Origin: Streptomyces sp. NBC_00457
GTDB taxonomy: Bacteria; Actinomycetota; Actinomycetes; Streptomycetales; Streptomycetaceae
Direction of reading: 5' to 3'
DNA: 64,000 nucleotides
Assembly (NCBI RefSeq): GCF_036014015.1
Contig: NZ_CP107905.1
Span: forward strand, 4,774,001-4,838,000
The notes under the pieces were generated by a model. The model did not search any database, was not told the origin of the DNA, and saw only the letters and a program-made list of their open reading frames with translations. Below are positions 53,253 to 61,185 of this stretch, one piece after another; the first letter of the stretch is position 1, and the number at the start of each line of letters is the position of its first letter. A program made the position numbers and the translations under genes.

Positions 53253-54557
53253 CTAGGACCCTGCCCCCGCCGCCTCGCCCCACTTCTCGCCGCCGAGCGG
53301 GAACTCGTACGAGGGACGGCCGTTGTTGCCGCTCGTGCGGAACGGCTCACCGCCGTCGTCGACGACCACCGTGCCCTGCCGTGTGCCGCTGGACCACTTC
53401 AGCTCCAGATACCAGCGCACGTCGTACGCCGAGGCGTCGGCCATGATGCGGAAGACCTCCGGGTCCGACTCGCTCACCGAGAACGGGAAGTCCCGCTGCC
53501 CGGCCGCGGGCTGCACGACCGGACGGGCCGCGTCGAGGGCCACGGTGAAGGGGTGCGTCGGCACATCGCCGCCGCAGCCGACGCCCATCACGTAGTCGTT
53601 CCAGGCGAGCGGCATGCCCCTGCCGACCACATGAACCGCCAGACTGTCGAGGACCACCGTCCGCTCCCCGGTCCCCTGCACGGTCAGCGTCACCAACTGC
53701 TCCCCCGCCGACACCGCACCTTCCGCCGACACCCACGCCGGCGCGCCCTGCTCGAAGGGCGGCGGATGGACCTCCGCCGGGGGCCGGTCGATCAGATAGT
53801 GCTGCGAACAGGGCCCTTCCCAGGTGTACGGCCGCGTATTCACGGTCAGCAGCGGCCCGGCCTCGTTCCCGGGAACCTCACCGGCCGGCGCACCACTGCC
53901 CCCGCCGCTCGTACGGCTCACCGAGGGCGAAACGGACGGCGTGCCCTTCCTGCTACCGGACTCGGTCTCCTTCGCGGTCGCCCCGGGCGAGGCCTTCGTC
54001 GGCGTCGCGGACACACCCCCGGACGACGCCGCCGCACCGACCGGACTGCGCCGCCCGTCATCGCCCTGGTCACCGGAGAAGGGCTGCACGGCAAACGCGA
54101 CGGCACCGAGAACGGCAGCTACGGCGACACCGGCGAGGAGAGCGGTACGCCGAGGCAGCCGACGGCTCTGCTGCGGCAGAGCGGGACCGGGAGCGTCCTC
54201 GGGCATGTCCCCAGGAGCCTCCTCAGCCACCGTCTTCGCAGTTGCCCCCTCAGCCACCACCTCCGCGTCCGCCTCCACCTCCGCCTCCGCCGCCCCCTTC
54301 CGGGAGCCCCGCGCCGCGTCCGCCAGCACCCACCGCCGATGCAGCTCCACCAACTCGGCGGGCGACGCCTTGCAGAGACGCGCCAGCCGCTCCACAGGTG
54401 CGTAGTCCGTGGGTACGGCATCCCCGTTGCAGTACCTGTGCAGCGTCGACGTACTCATGTGCAGCCGCTTGGCGAGCACCCCGTAGCTGAGCCCGGAGCG
54501 GTCCTTCAACTGGCGCAGAAACGCCGCGAATCCGTCCGCGGCAGTGCCGTCCGACAC
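53253..54557 (-). CDS. Membrane-anchored HTH protein with extracytoplasmic domain
   Basis: 434 residues. N-terminal HTH (FLRQLKDRSGLSYGVLAKRLHMSTSTLHRYCNG, about 13-45), acidic linker, one transmembrane helix (TALLAGVAVAAVLGAVAFAV, about 140-160), then a Ser/Thr linker and an extracellular domain with two cysteines (GPCSQHYL, VGCGGDV) and a beta-rich C-terminus. It could pass an outside signal to DNA. The GTG start has GGAGGGGAG six bases upstream; the upstream ATG at 54578 is the alternative. Confidence 0.82.
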   Translation of the reverse strand: MSDGTAADGFAAFLRQLKDRSGLSYGVLAKRLHMSTSTLHRYCNGDAVPTDYAPVERLARLCKASPAELVELHRRWVLADAARGSRKGAAEAEVEADAEVVAEGATAKTVAEEAPGDMPEDAPGPALPQQSRRLPRRTALLAGVAVAAVLGAVAFAVQPFSGDQGDDGRRSPVGAAASSGGVSATPTKASPGATAKETESGSRKGTPSVSPSVSRTSGGGSGAPAGEVPGNEAGPLLTVNTRPYTWEGPCSQHYLIDRPPAEVHPPPFEQGAPAWVSAEGAVSAGEQLVTLTVQGTGERTVVLDSLAVHVVGRGMPLAWNDYVMGVGCGGDVPTHPFTVALDAARPVVQPAAGQRDFPFSVSESDPEVFRIMADASAYDVRWYLELKWSSGTRQGTVVVDDGGEPFRTSGNNGRPSYEFPLGGEKWGEAAGAGS

Positions 54558-54737
54558 CGTTCTCCCCTCCCCCGCCATCCCATTCCACCGTTCCAGGGAA
54601 TGGTCGTTTCCCCAGGTCAGACCGTTACCAGCGTTCCAGTGTCCCTGATCGCCCGCCGGTTGATGCGGCCGGGACGCACTATCGCACAGGCTCTCCTCAT
54701 CCACAGCGACCCAGCTCCCACGGACAAGGACCCAGCC

Positions 54738-55436
54738 ATGCGCACCTTCCGCCAAGCCCGCCTCTTCGCCGCCGCAGGCATCACGCTCGCCACCCTCGCC
54801 CTCACCGCTTGCGACAACGGAACGGGCACGAAGGACGAGGGTGCGTCGAAGCTGACGCCGACGCCGACGGCAACGGCGTCGCCCACGGACGACACCAAGG
54901 GATCGCAGCCGACGAACTCCAGCTCCGGAAAGCCCTCACAGCCCGCACAGCCGAACCAGACCACAGAGAAGACGAACAAGACGACCGACCAGACCGACAA
55001 GTCCATGTCCAACCCCGCCATCTGCAACGGCTCCAACACCAAGGTCACCGCCCAGCCGGTCTCCCGCCCGCTCAACCACATGCTGCTCACCGTGACCAAC
55101 ACCGGCTCGAAGGCATGCTCGCTGATGTACTACCCGGTGCTCCGCTTCGACGAGATGCAGTGGGTGCCGCAGGGAAGGCCGGAGAGCAAGCCGCAGGCCG
55201 TCCCCACCCTCTCCCCCGGAGCCTCCGGCTACGCGGGCGTCCTCCTCGCCGCGGCCGACGGCAGCGGCGACGGCGGCACCACCGGCAAGAAGCTCACGAT
55301 CGCGTTCCAGGGCGGAACCCCGAACAGCTCCGGCGGCGCGTCGGCGACCCCGCCCCTGCCGGCCAAGGGCGTCTACTACGACAGCTCGCTGTCGGTGACG
55401 TACTGGCAGTCGGACATGGCGAACGCCCTGAACTGA
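54738..55436 (+). CDS. DUF4232 lipoprotein
   Basis: 232 residues. Signal peptide and lipobox ALTACD (about 20-25), a Thr/Ser/Pro/Lys linker (about 30-90), then a DUF4232-type beta domain with paired cysteines (NPAICNGSNTKVTAQPVS, GSKACSLMYYPVL). It is probably membrane-anchored outside the cell. It is divergent from the HTH membrane protein gene, a possible regulator. Confidence 0.88.
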   Translation: MRTFRQARLFAAAGITLATLALTACDNGTGTKDEGASKLTPTPTATASPTDDTKGSQPTNSSSGKPSQPAQPNQTTEKTNKTTDQTDKSMSNPAICNGSNTKVTAQPVSRPLNHMLLTVTNTGSKACSLMYYPVLRFDEMQWVPQGRPESKPQAVPTLSPGASGYAGVLLAAADGSGDGGTTGKKLTIAFQGGTPNSSGGASATPPLPAKGVYYDSSLSVTYWQSDMANALN

Positions 55437-55461
55437 CCACTGACCGCCCCACGCCGACCAA

Positions 55462-56454
55462 CTACCTCACCTTCTGGGCGACTTCGGTGGCCCAGTAGGT
55501 GAGGATGTTCTGCGCACCGGCCCGCTTGATCCCGGTCAGCGCCTCCAGGATCGCCCGGTCCCGGTCGATCCACCCCTTCTCGGCGGCGGCCTCGATCATC
55601 GAGTACTCACCGGAGATCTGATAGGCGGCGACCGGCACATCCGCCACGTCCGCGACCCGCGCCAGAACGTCCAGATAGGGCCCGGCAGGCTTGACCATCA
55701 CCATGTCGGCCCCTTCCTCCAGATCGAGGGCGAGCTCCCGCAGCGACTCCCGCGCATTGGCGGGATCCTGCTGATACGTCTTCCGGTCCCCCTGCAACGA
55801 CGAGCCGACAGCCTCCCGGAAGGGCCCGTAGAAGGCGGAGGCGTACTTGACGGTGTACGCCAGCACGGCCACGTCCTCCCGCCCGATCTGATGAAGGGCA
55901 TCACGTACGACGCCGACCTGCCCGTCCATCATCCCGCTGGGGCCCACGACATGCGCCCCGGCATCGGCCTGCACCTGAGCCATCTCGGCGTACCGCTCAA
56001 GGGTGGCGTCATTGTCCACCCGCCCCTGATCATCAAGCACCCCACAGTGCCCATGATCGGTGGTCTCATCCAGACACAGATCAGACATCACCAACAACTC
56101 ATCGCCGACCTCGGCCCGCACATCCCGGATCGCGACCTGCAGAATCCCGTCCGGATCGGTCCCCGGCGTCCCCAGGGCATCCTTCTTCGACTCCTCCGGC
56201 ACCCCGAAGAGCATGATCCCGGACACCCCGGCCGCCACAGCATCGGCAGCCGCCTTCTTCAGGCTGTCCCGAGTGTGCTGCACAACCCCGGGCATGGCCG
56301 CGATAGGCACCGGCTCACTCACACCCTCCCGCACGAACGCGGGCAGGATGAAGTCGGCCGGATACAGCCGGGTCTCGGCAACCATCCGCCGCATGACAGG
56401 ACTCGTACGCAGCCGCCGAGGACGCGTACCGGGAAACGATCCGTACTTCGCCAT
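55462..56454 (-). CDS. hemB: Porphobilinogen synthase HemB
   Basis: 330 residues. Condenses two 5-aminolevulinate molecules to porphobilinogen. Active-site lysines are visible in [17 protein letters not shown] (about 202) and [13 protein letters not shown] (about 255). Further block: [15 protein letters not shown] (about 120-135), the metal-binding region, with Asp/His/Cys composition suggesting Mg or mixed metal use. It lies 2 kb from hemD with a divergent FAD-enzyme gene between. Confidence 0.96.
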   Translation of the reverse strand: MAKYGSFPGTRPRRLRTSPVMRRMVAETRLYPADFILPAFVREGVSEPVPIAAMPGVVQHTRDSLKKAAADAVAAGVSGIMLFGVPEESKKDALGTPGTDPDGILQVAIRDVRAEVGDELLVMSDLCLDETTDHGHCGVLDDQGRVDNDATLERYAEMAQVQADAGAHVVGPSGMMDGQVGVVRDALHQIGREDVAVLAYTVKYASAFYGPFREAVGSSLQGDRKTYQQDPANARESLRELALDLEEGADMVMVKPAGPYLDVLARVADVADVPVAAYQISGEYSMIEAAAEKGWIDRDRAILEALTGIKRAGAQNILTYWATEVAQKVR

Positions 56455-56541
56455 GCAACGAGGCTACGCCGAACGGCCCCCCACCTTTGCCGACGAGACG
56501 TCGGGCCGCCCCGCACCCGGCGCGGTGGCTGGGCGGGGGGC

Positions 56542-56617
56542 GTTCGCGCAACCCGGCCTGACGGGGCACCGCCTGCGCCCACCCGTGCCGCCCCAGGCGG
56601 CACGCATGCCCGCAGCT
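56542..56617 (-). repeat. Dispersed hairpin repeat, family 1, copy 3
   Basis: Reads on the minus strand as AGCTGCGGGCATGCGTGCCG then CCTGGGGCGGCACGGG and GGGCGCAGGCGGTGCCCCG. It is almost identical to the copy at 58414-58489 but inverted, so the two bracket the FAD oxidoreductase gene. The centre forms a CGTGCCGCC-TGG-GGCGGCACG hairpin. Confidence 0.9.
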
Positions 56618-56740
56618 GGGGCGGGCACGGCCGACCGCCCCAGCATTCCGCGCACCCGCAGTCGCCCACGCGCCCGGACGGCCCGGCGTCCTGCCGCGCA
56701 CGCGACCACGCACCCGCACTCGCCCACGGCGGGAAGGGGA

Positions 56741-56839
56741 CGCGGTGGGGGTGTCCGCCCGCAGCGGTTGTCGCGTCAACACCGGCACCTCCGTGATCGA
56801 CCGAGCCGCGACGTTCCGAGGACGGACACCCCCACCGCG
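56741..56839. repeat. 99-bp element with 17-bp terminal inverted repeats
   Basis: CGCGGTGGGGGTGTCCG (56741-56757) is the exact inverted complement of 56823-56839, with a 65-base interior. Symmetry extends further outside with one mismatch (GGGG and CCCC). It could be a miniature transposable element, an attenuator-like structure or an operator pair. Confidence 0.75.
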
Positions 56840-56986
56840 GCCCCGACCCACCCCACACCGAAGGCGCTACGCGCACCCCCACCCACCCGCGCCCCCCGCC
56901 GGGAGGCATCCCCCGAATGCGCCCCACGACCCCCGGGTCCAAGCTGAAAGAACAAGCCCCCCGAGCACCCCGACGGGGAGGACCCC

Positions 56987-58405
56987 ATGACGACCGCCCA
57001 CCACCCTCACCCCCACCACCCCCACGACACCCCCGCCCTGTTCGCCCTCTCCGACATCCTCGGCCCGGTCCTACGCCCCACGGACGACGGCTACGCTGAC
57101 GAAGTCACCGGCTTCAACCTGTCCGCCCGCCACATCCCGGACGTGGTCGTCGGCGCCACCACCCCCGGCGACATAGTCGCCGCGATGCGCTGGGCCGCGG
57201 CCACAGACACCCCCGTAGCCGTCCAGGGCACCGGCCACGGCGCCAACTTCCCGATCGACAACGGCCTCCTGATCAACACGTCCCGCATGACGGACGTACA
57301 GATCAACCCGACCCAACGCACCGCAACCATCGCCGCGGGCGCGAAATGGCGCCACGTCCTGGACGCCGCCGCCCCCTACGGCCTGGCCGCCCTCAACGGC
57401 TCCTCCACAGACGCCGGCGTGATCGGCTACACCCTCGGCGGCGGCCTCCCGATCCTCGGCCGCGCCTACGGATACGCCTCCGACCTGGTCCGCTCCTTCC
57501 ACGTCGTCACCCCCGACGGCACCCTCCGCGAAACGGACGCGACCCACGAACCGGAATTGTTCTGGGCCCTGCGCGGCGGCAAGGGCAACGTAGGCGTGGT
57601 CACCTCACTCGTGACCGACCTGATCCCCCTGACCCGCATCCTCGGCGGCGGCATCTACTGCGCCGGCGACCACGCGGAACCCCTCCTCCGGGCCTGGGCC
57701 GACTGGACGACCACCGTCCCCACCCAGATGTGCTCGGCGTTCACCCTCCTCCGCCTCCCCCCGCTCCCGGCGATCCCCGAACCCCTGCGCGGCCGCTTCT
57801 GGGCCCGAGTGGCGATCGCCTGGACCGGCGACCCGGCCGACGGCCGACGCCTCCTCGACCCGATCCGTTCCGCCGCCCCCGTCGTGTTCGACACGGTCGA
57901 CGAAATGGACTACACCGACGTGGACTCGATCTACGCGGAACCCCAGGACCCGCTCCCCGCAAGGGAGTCGTGCGCCCTGCTGGCGGAACTCACCCCGGAA
58001 GCCGTCGACACCCTCCTAGCCCACGCAGGCCCGGCCGCACCCCCCGACTACCCCCTGCTGATAGTCGAACTCCGCCACATGGGAGGCGCGTTGGCCCGCA
58101 CGACCGCCACAGAGGACGCGATCTGCGCCCGCGACGCGAGCCACCTACTGGAAACAGTCGCGGTGATCCCCAACCCAGAAGCAGCCGAGGCAGTAGAAAC
58201 AGCCACGGCCGCCCTCAACACCGCCATGGCCCCCTACGGCACCGGCCGCTCCATGGTCAACATCCACGGCCGCCCCGGCAGCGAATCCGACCGAGCCCGA
58301 GCCTGGACCCCCGAGGTCTACAACCGCCTACGCCAGGACAAGGCCACCTACGACCCCAAAAACCTCCTACGCTACGGCCACACGGTGACCCCAACGCCTG
58401 CATAG
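56987..58405 (+). CDS. FAD-linked oxidoreductase (BBE-like)
   Basis: 472 residues. PP-loop FAD-binding domain (PDVVVGATTPGDIVAAMRWA, VAVQGTGHGANFPID, NTSRMTDVQINPTQRTATIAAGAKW, GLAALNGSSTDAGVIGYTLGGG). The C-terminal berberine-bridge-like segment is NRLRQDKATYDPKNLLRYGH. The His in TGHGA is the usual covalent FAD site. Such enzymes oxidise alcohols, sugars or alkaloid-type compounds. It is the only plus-strand gene within the heme block and is bracketed by inverted hairpin repeats. Confidence 0.88.
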   Translation: MTTAHHPHPHHPHDTPALFALSDILGPVLRPTDDGYADEVTGFNLSARHIPDVVVGATTPGDIVAAMRWAAATDTPVAVQGTGHGANFPIDNGLLINTSRMTDVQINPTQRTATIAAGAKWRHVLDAAAPYGLAALNGSSTDAGVIGYTLGGGLPILGRAYGYASDLVRSFHVVTPDGTLRETDATHEPELFWALRGGKGNVGVVTSLVTDLIPLTRILGGGIYCAGDHAEPLLRAWADWTTTVPTQMCSAFTLLRLPPLPAIPEPLRGRFWARVAIAWTGDPADGRRLLDPIRSAAPVVFDTVDEMDYTDVDSIYAEPQDPLPARESCALLAELTPEAVDTLLAHAGPAAPPDYPLLIVELRHMGGALARTTATEDAICARDASHLLETVAVIPNPEAAEAVETATAALNTAMAPYGTGRSMVNIHGRPGSESDRARAWTPEVYNRLRQDKATYDPKNLLRYGHTVTPTPA

Positions 58406-58413
58406 ACAGCTCA

Positions 58414-58489
58414 AGCTGCGGGCATGCGTGCCGCCTGGGGCGGCACGGGTGGGCGCAGGCGGCACCCCGCCAGCGCCGGGCCGCGCGAC
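58414..58489 (+). repeat. Dispersed hairpin repeat, family 1, copy 2
   Basis: AGCTGCGGGCATGCGTGCCG then CCTGGGGCGGCACGGG and GGGCGCAGGCGGCACCCCG. It starts 9 bases after the FAD oxidoreductase stop and is the inverted partner of 56542-56617. The central stem may also work as a terminator for this gene. Confidence 0.9.
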
Positions 58490-58522
58490 CCACCCGCCCT
58501 CAGCCACCACGCCGGGTAACAG

Positions 58523-60226
58523 CTACGTCGTACGCCGCCGACGCGCCCCCGGCCGCCGCTCACTCGGCCGAGTCACCGCATCCCCCGCCTCCAACGCCGC
58601 AGCCCGCCGCCGCATCCCAAAGTCCGCCAACGCCTCAGCCAACTTGTGCACAGACGGCTCCGGAGCCATCACATCCACCCGCAGCCCATGCTCCTCAGCG
58701 GTCTTCGCCGTAGCAGGCCCAATACAAGCGATCACCGTCACGTTGTGCGGCTTCCCGGCGATACCGACCAGATTCCGCACCGTAGAAGAAGACGTGAACA
58801 ACACCGCATCGAACCCGCCCCCCTTGATCGCCTCCCGAGTCTCCGCAGGCGGCGGCGACGCCCGCACGGTCCGATAGGCCGTCACGTCGTCAACCTCCCA
58901 CCCAAGCTCGATGAGACCCGCAACCAGCGTCTCGGTAGCGATATCGGCCCGCGGCAGGAACACCCGATCAATCGGATCGAAGACCGGGTCATAAGGCGGC
59001 CAGTCCTCAAGCAACCCCGCCGCCGACTGCTCCCCACTCGGCACCAGATCCGGCTTCACACCAAACGCGACCAACGCCTTCGCGGTCTGCTCCCCCACCG
59101 CGGCAACCTTGATCCCCGCAAAGGCGCGCGCATCGAGCCCGTACTCCTCGAACTTCTCGCGCACGGCCTTGACCGCGTTCACGGACGTAAATGCGATCCA
59201 CTCGTACCGCCCGGTCACCAGCCCCTTGACCGCCCGCTCCATCTGCTGAGGCGTCCGCGGCGGCTCGACGGCGATCGTCGGCACCTCGTGCGGCACGGCC
59301 CCGTACGACCGCAGTTGGTCGGAGAGCGACGCCGCCTGCTCCTTCGTACGCGGAACGAGCACCTTCCAGCCGAACAACGGCTTGGACTCGAACCACGACA
59401 GCTGCTCACGCTGAGCCGCGGCGGAACGCTCCCCGACCACGGCTATCACGGGCCGCGCGCCCTCGGGCGAGGGCAGCACCTTCGCCTGCTTCAGGGTCTG
59501 CGCGATGGTCCCCAGCGTGGCGGTCCACGTCCGCTGCCGAGTGGTCGTACCGGCGACCGTGACCGTCATCGGCGTATCGGGCTTACGCCCCGCCGAAACC
59601 AGCTCACCGGCAGCAGCCCCCACCGAATCCAGCGTCGTCGACACGACGACCGTGCCGTCCGACGCACCGACCTCGGTCCAGCACCGCTCCGACGCGGTCC
59701 GCGCATCCACGAACCGCACATCGGCGCCCTGCGCGTCCCGCAGCGGGACACCGGCGTACGCGGGCACCCCGACGGCGGCCGCGACACCCGGCACGACCTC
59801 GAACGGAACACCCGCGGCGGCGCAGGCGAGCATTTCCTCGGCGGCGTACGTATCCAGTCCCGGGTCCCCCGAGACCGCACGCACGACCCGCCTGCCGCCC
59901 CGCGCGGCCTCCATGACAAGATGTGCGGCATCCCGCACGGCGGGGGCGCCAGCGGTTGTTGACTGACCGTCAACAACCGTTAGTTGAGGCGTGCCTGTGC
60001 CCGGATGCGGGTCCGACGAAGGACCCGGATCCGTGTTCACGACGGCGACGCCCGATCTGGCGTGAGCGCGTACGACGTCGAGCACCTCGTGCTCGGCGAC
60101 GAGAACGTCCGCGTTCGCCAGCGCCTCGACGGCGCGCAGAGTCAGTAGTCCCGGATCTCCGGGTCCGGCACCCAGGAAGGTGACGTGCCCGTGTTCCGGA
60201 CCGGCGGGAAGGGTGGTGGGGCTCAA
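58523..60226 (-). CDS. hemD: Fused uroporphyrinogen-III methyltransferase/synthase (CobA-HemD)
   Basis: 567 residues. The N-terminal domain (about 12-265) is an SAM-dependent uroporphyrinogen-III C-methyltransferase: VTFLGAGPGDPGLLTLRAVEAL, VVRAVSGDPGLDTYAAEE, GVPFEVVPGVAAAVGVPAYAG. The C-terminal domain (about 285-545) is the HemD cyclase: VLVPRTKEQAASLSDQLRSYGA, WIAFTSVNAVKAV, VLFTSSSTVRNLVGI, CIGPATAKTAEEHGL. It links heme and siroheme/cobalamin branches. The start is TTG, overlapping the hemC stop by four bases (TTGA); no better start is seen. Confidence 0.93.
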   Translation of the reverse strand: MSPTTLPAGPEHGHVTFLGAGPGDPGLLTLRAVEALANADVLVAEHEVLDVVRAHARSGVAVVNTDPGPSSDPHPGTGTPQLTVVDGQSTTAGAPAVRDAAHLVMEAARGGRRVVRAVSGDPGLDTYAAEEMLACAAAGVPFEVVPGVAAAVGVPAYAGVPLRDAQGADVRFVDARTASERCWTEVGASDGTVVVSTTLDSVGAAAGELVSAGRKPDTPMTVTVAGTTTRQRTWTATLGTIAQTLKQAKVLPSPEGARPVIAVVGERSAAAQREQLSWFESKPLFGWKVLVPRTKEQAASLSDQLRSYGAVPHEVPTIAVEPPRTPQQMERAVKGLVTGRYEWIAFTSVNAVKAVREKFEEYGLDARAFAGIKVAAVGEQTAKALVAFGVKPDLVPSGEQSAAGLLEDWPPYDPVFDPIDRVFLPRADIATETLVAGLIELGWEVDDVTAYRTVRASPPPAETREAIKGGGFDAVLFTSSSTVRNLVGIAGKPHNVTVIACIGPATAKTAEEHGLRVDVMAPEPSVHKLAEALADFGMRRRAAALEAGDAVTRPSERRPGARRRRTT

Positions 60227-61185
60227 TGTGCTCGCTCCCCCATCAGACCGGCCGCGCCCTGGGCAAGCATCTCGGCCGCGAGTTCACGGCCGAGCGCCAT
60301 TGCTTGGTCGTATGTCTCGGGCACGGGACCGGTGGTGGACAACTGCACCATCCGCGAGCCGTCGGTCGTGCCGACGACGCCGCGCAGGCGCATTTCCTTG
60401 ACAATCTGCCCGTCGGCCAGAAGGTCGGCCAGCGCACCCACAGGTGCGCTGCAACCGGCCTCCAGGGCGGCGAGCAGTGACCGCTCGGCGGTCACGGCGA
60501 CCCGCGTGAACGGGTCGTCGAGCTCCGCGAGCGCGGCGATCAGGTCCGCGTTGTCCGCGGCACATTCGATCGCGAGTGCTCCCTGGCCGGGAGCGGGCAA
60601 AACTGTGTCGACCGAAAGGAAATCAGTCACTTCATCGATACGGCCGATCCGGCTGAGCCCGGCCGCGGCCAGCACCACCGCATCGAGCTCACCATCGCGC
60701 ACATACCCCACGCGTGTATCCACGTTCCCGCGAATCGCAACCGTCTCGATATCCAGCCCATGGGTGCGGGCGTACCCGTTCAGCTGGGCCATCCGCCGCG
60801 GCGAACCCGTACCGATGCGCGCCCCGCGCGGCAGGTCGGTGAACTTCAGCGCGTCCCGGGCGACGATCACGTCCCGCGGGTCCTCGCGCTCGGGGACGGC
60901 GGCCAGCGCCAGCTCGTCCGGCTGCCCCGTCGGCAGGTCCTTCAGCGAATGAACCGCGAAGTCGACCTCCCCCTTGAGCAGCGCCTCCCGCAGCGCCGTC
61001 ACGAAGACACCCGTGCCGCCGATCTGCGCGAGCTGCTCACGGGAGACATCGCCGTACGTGGTGATCTCGACCAGCTCGACGGGCCGTCCGGTCACCTGGC
61101 TCACGGCCTGTGCCACTTGCCCGGACTGGGCCATGGCGAGTTTGCTTCGCCTGGTCCCCAGCCTCAGTGCCTTGTCCTCACTCAT
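60223..61185 (-). CDS. hemC: Hydroxymethylbilane synthase HemC
   Basis: 320 residues. Joins four porphobilinogens into hydroxymethylbilane. Family blocks: LGTRRSKLAMAQSGQVA, FAVHSLKDLPTG (about 78-89), ARDALKFTDLPRGARIGTGSPRR. The dipyrromethane-cofactor Cys lies in ALEAGCSAPVGA (near residue 243). It overlaps hemA by ATGA upstream and hemD downstream, so rex-hemA-hemC-hemD is one transcript. Confidence 0.96.
   Translation of the reverse strand: MSEDKALRLGTRRSKLAMAQSGQVAQAVSQVTGRPVELVEITTYGDVSREQLAQIGGTGVFVTALREALLKGEVDFAVHSLKDLPTGQPDELALAAVPEREDPRDVIVARDALKFTDLPRGARIGTGSPRRMAQLNGYARTHGLDIETVAIRGNVDTRVGYVRDGELDAVVLAAAGLSRIGRIDEVTDFLSVDTVLPAPGQGALAIECAADNADLIAALAELDDPFTRVAVTAERSLLAALEAGCSAPVGALADLLADGQIVKEMRLRGVVGTTDGSRMVQLSTTGPVPETYDQAMALGRELAAEMLAQGAAGLMGERAH

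Larger units (their letters stand above)
56455..56986. other. Gene-free GC-rich region between hemB and the FAD oxidoreductase
   Basis: 532 bases with no supported gene; reading frames are all Arg/Pro-rich. It contains a copy of the family 1 hairpin repeat (56542-56617, minus orientation) and a 17-bp inverted repeat pair (56741-56757 and 56823-56839). Promoters for hemB and the 56987 gene must lie here. Confidence 0.6.
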
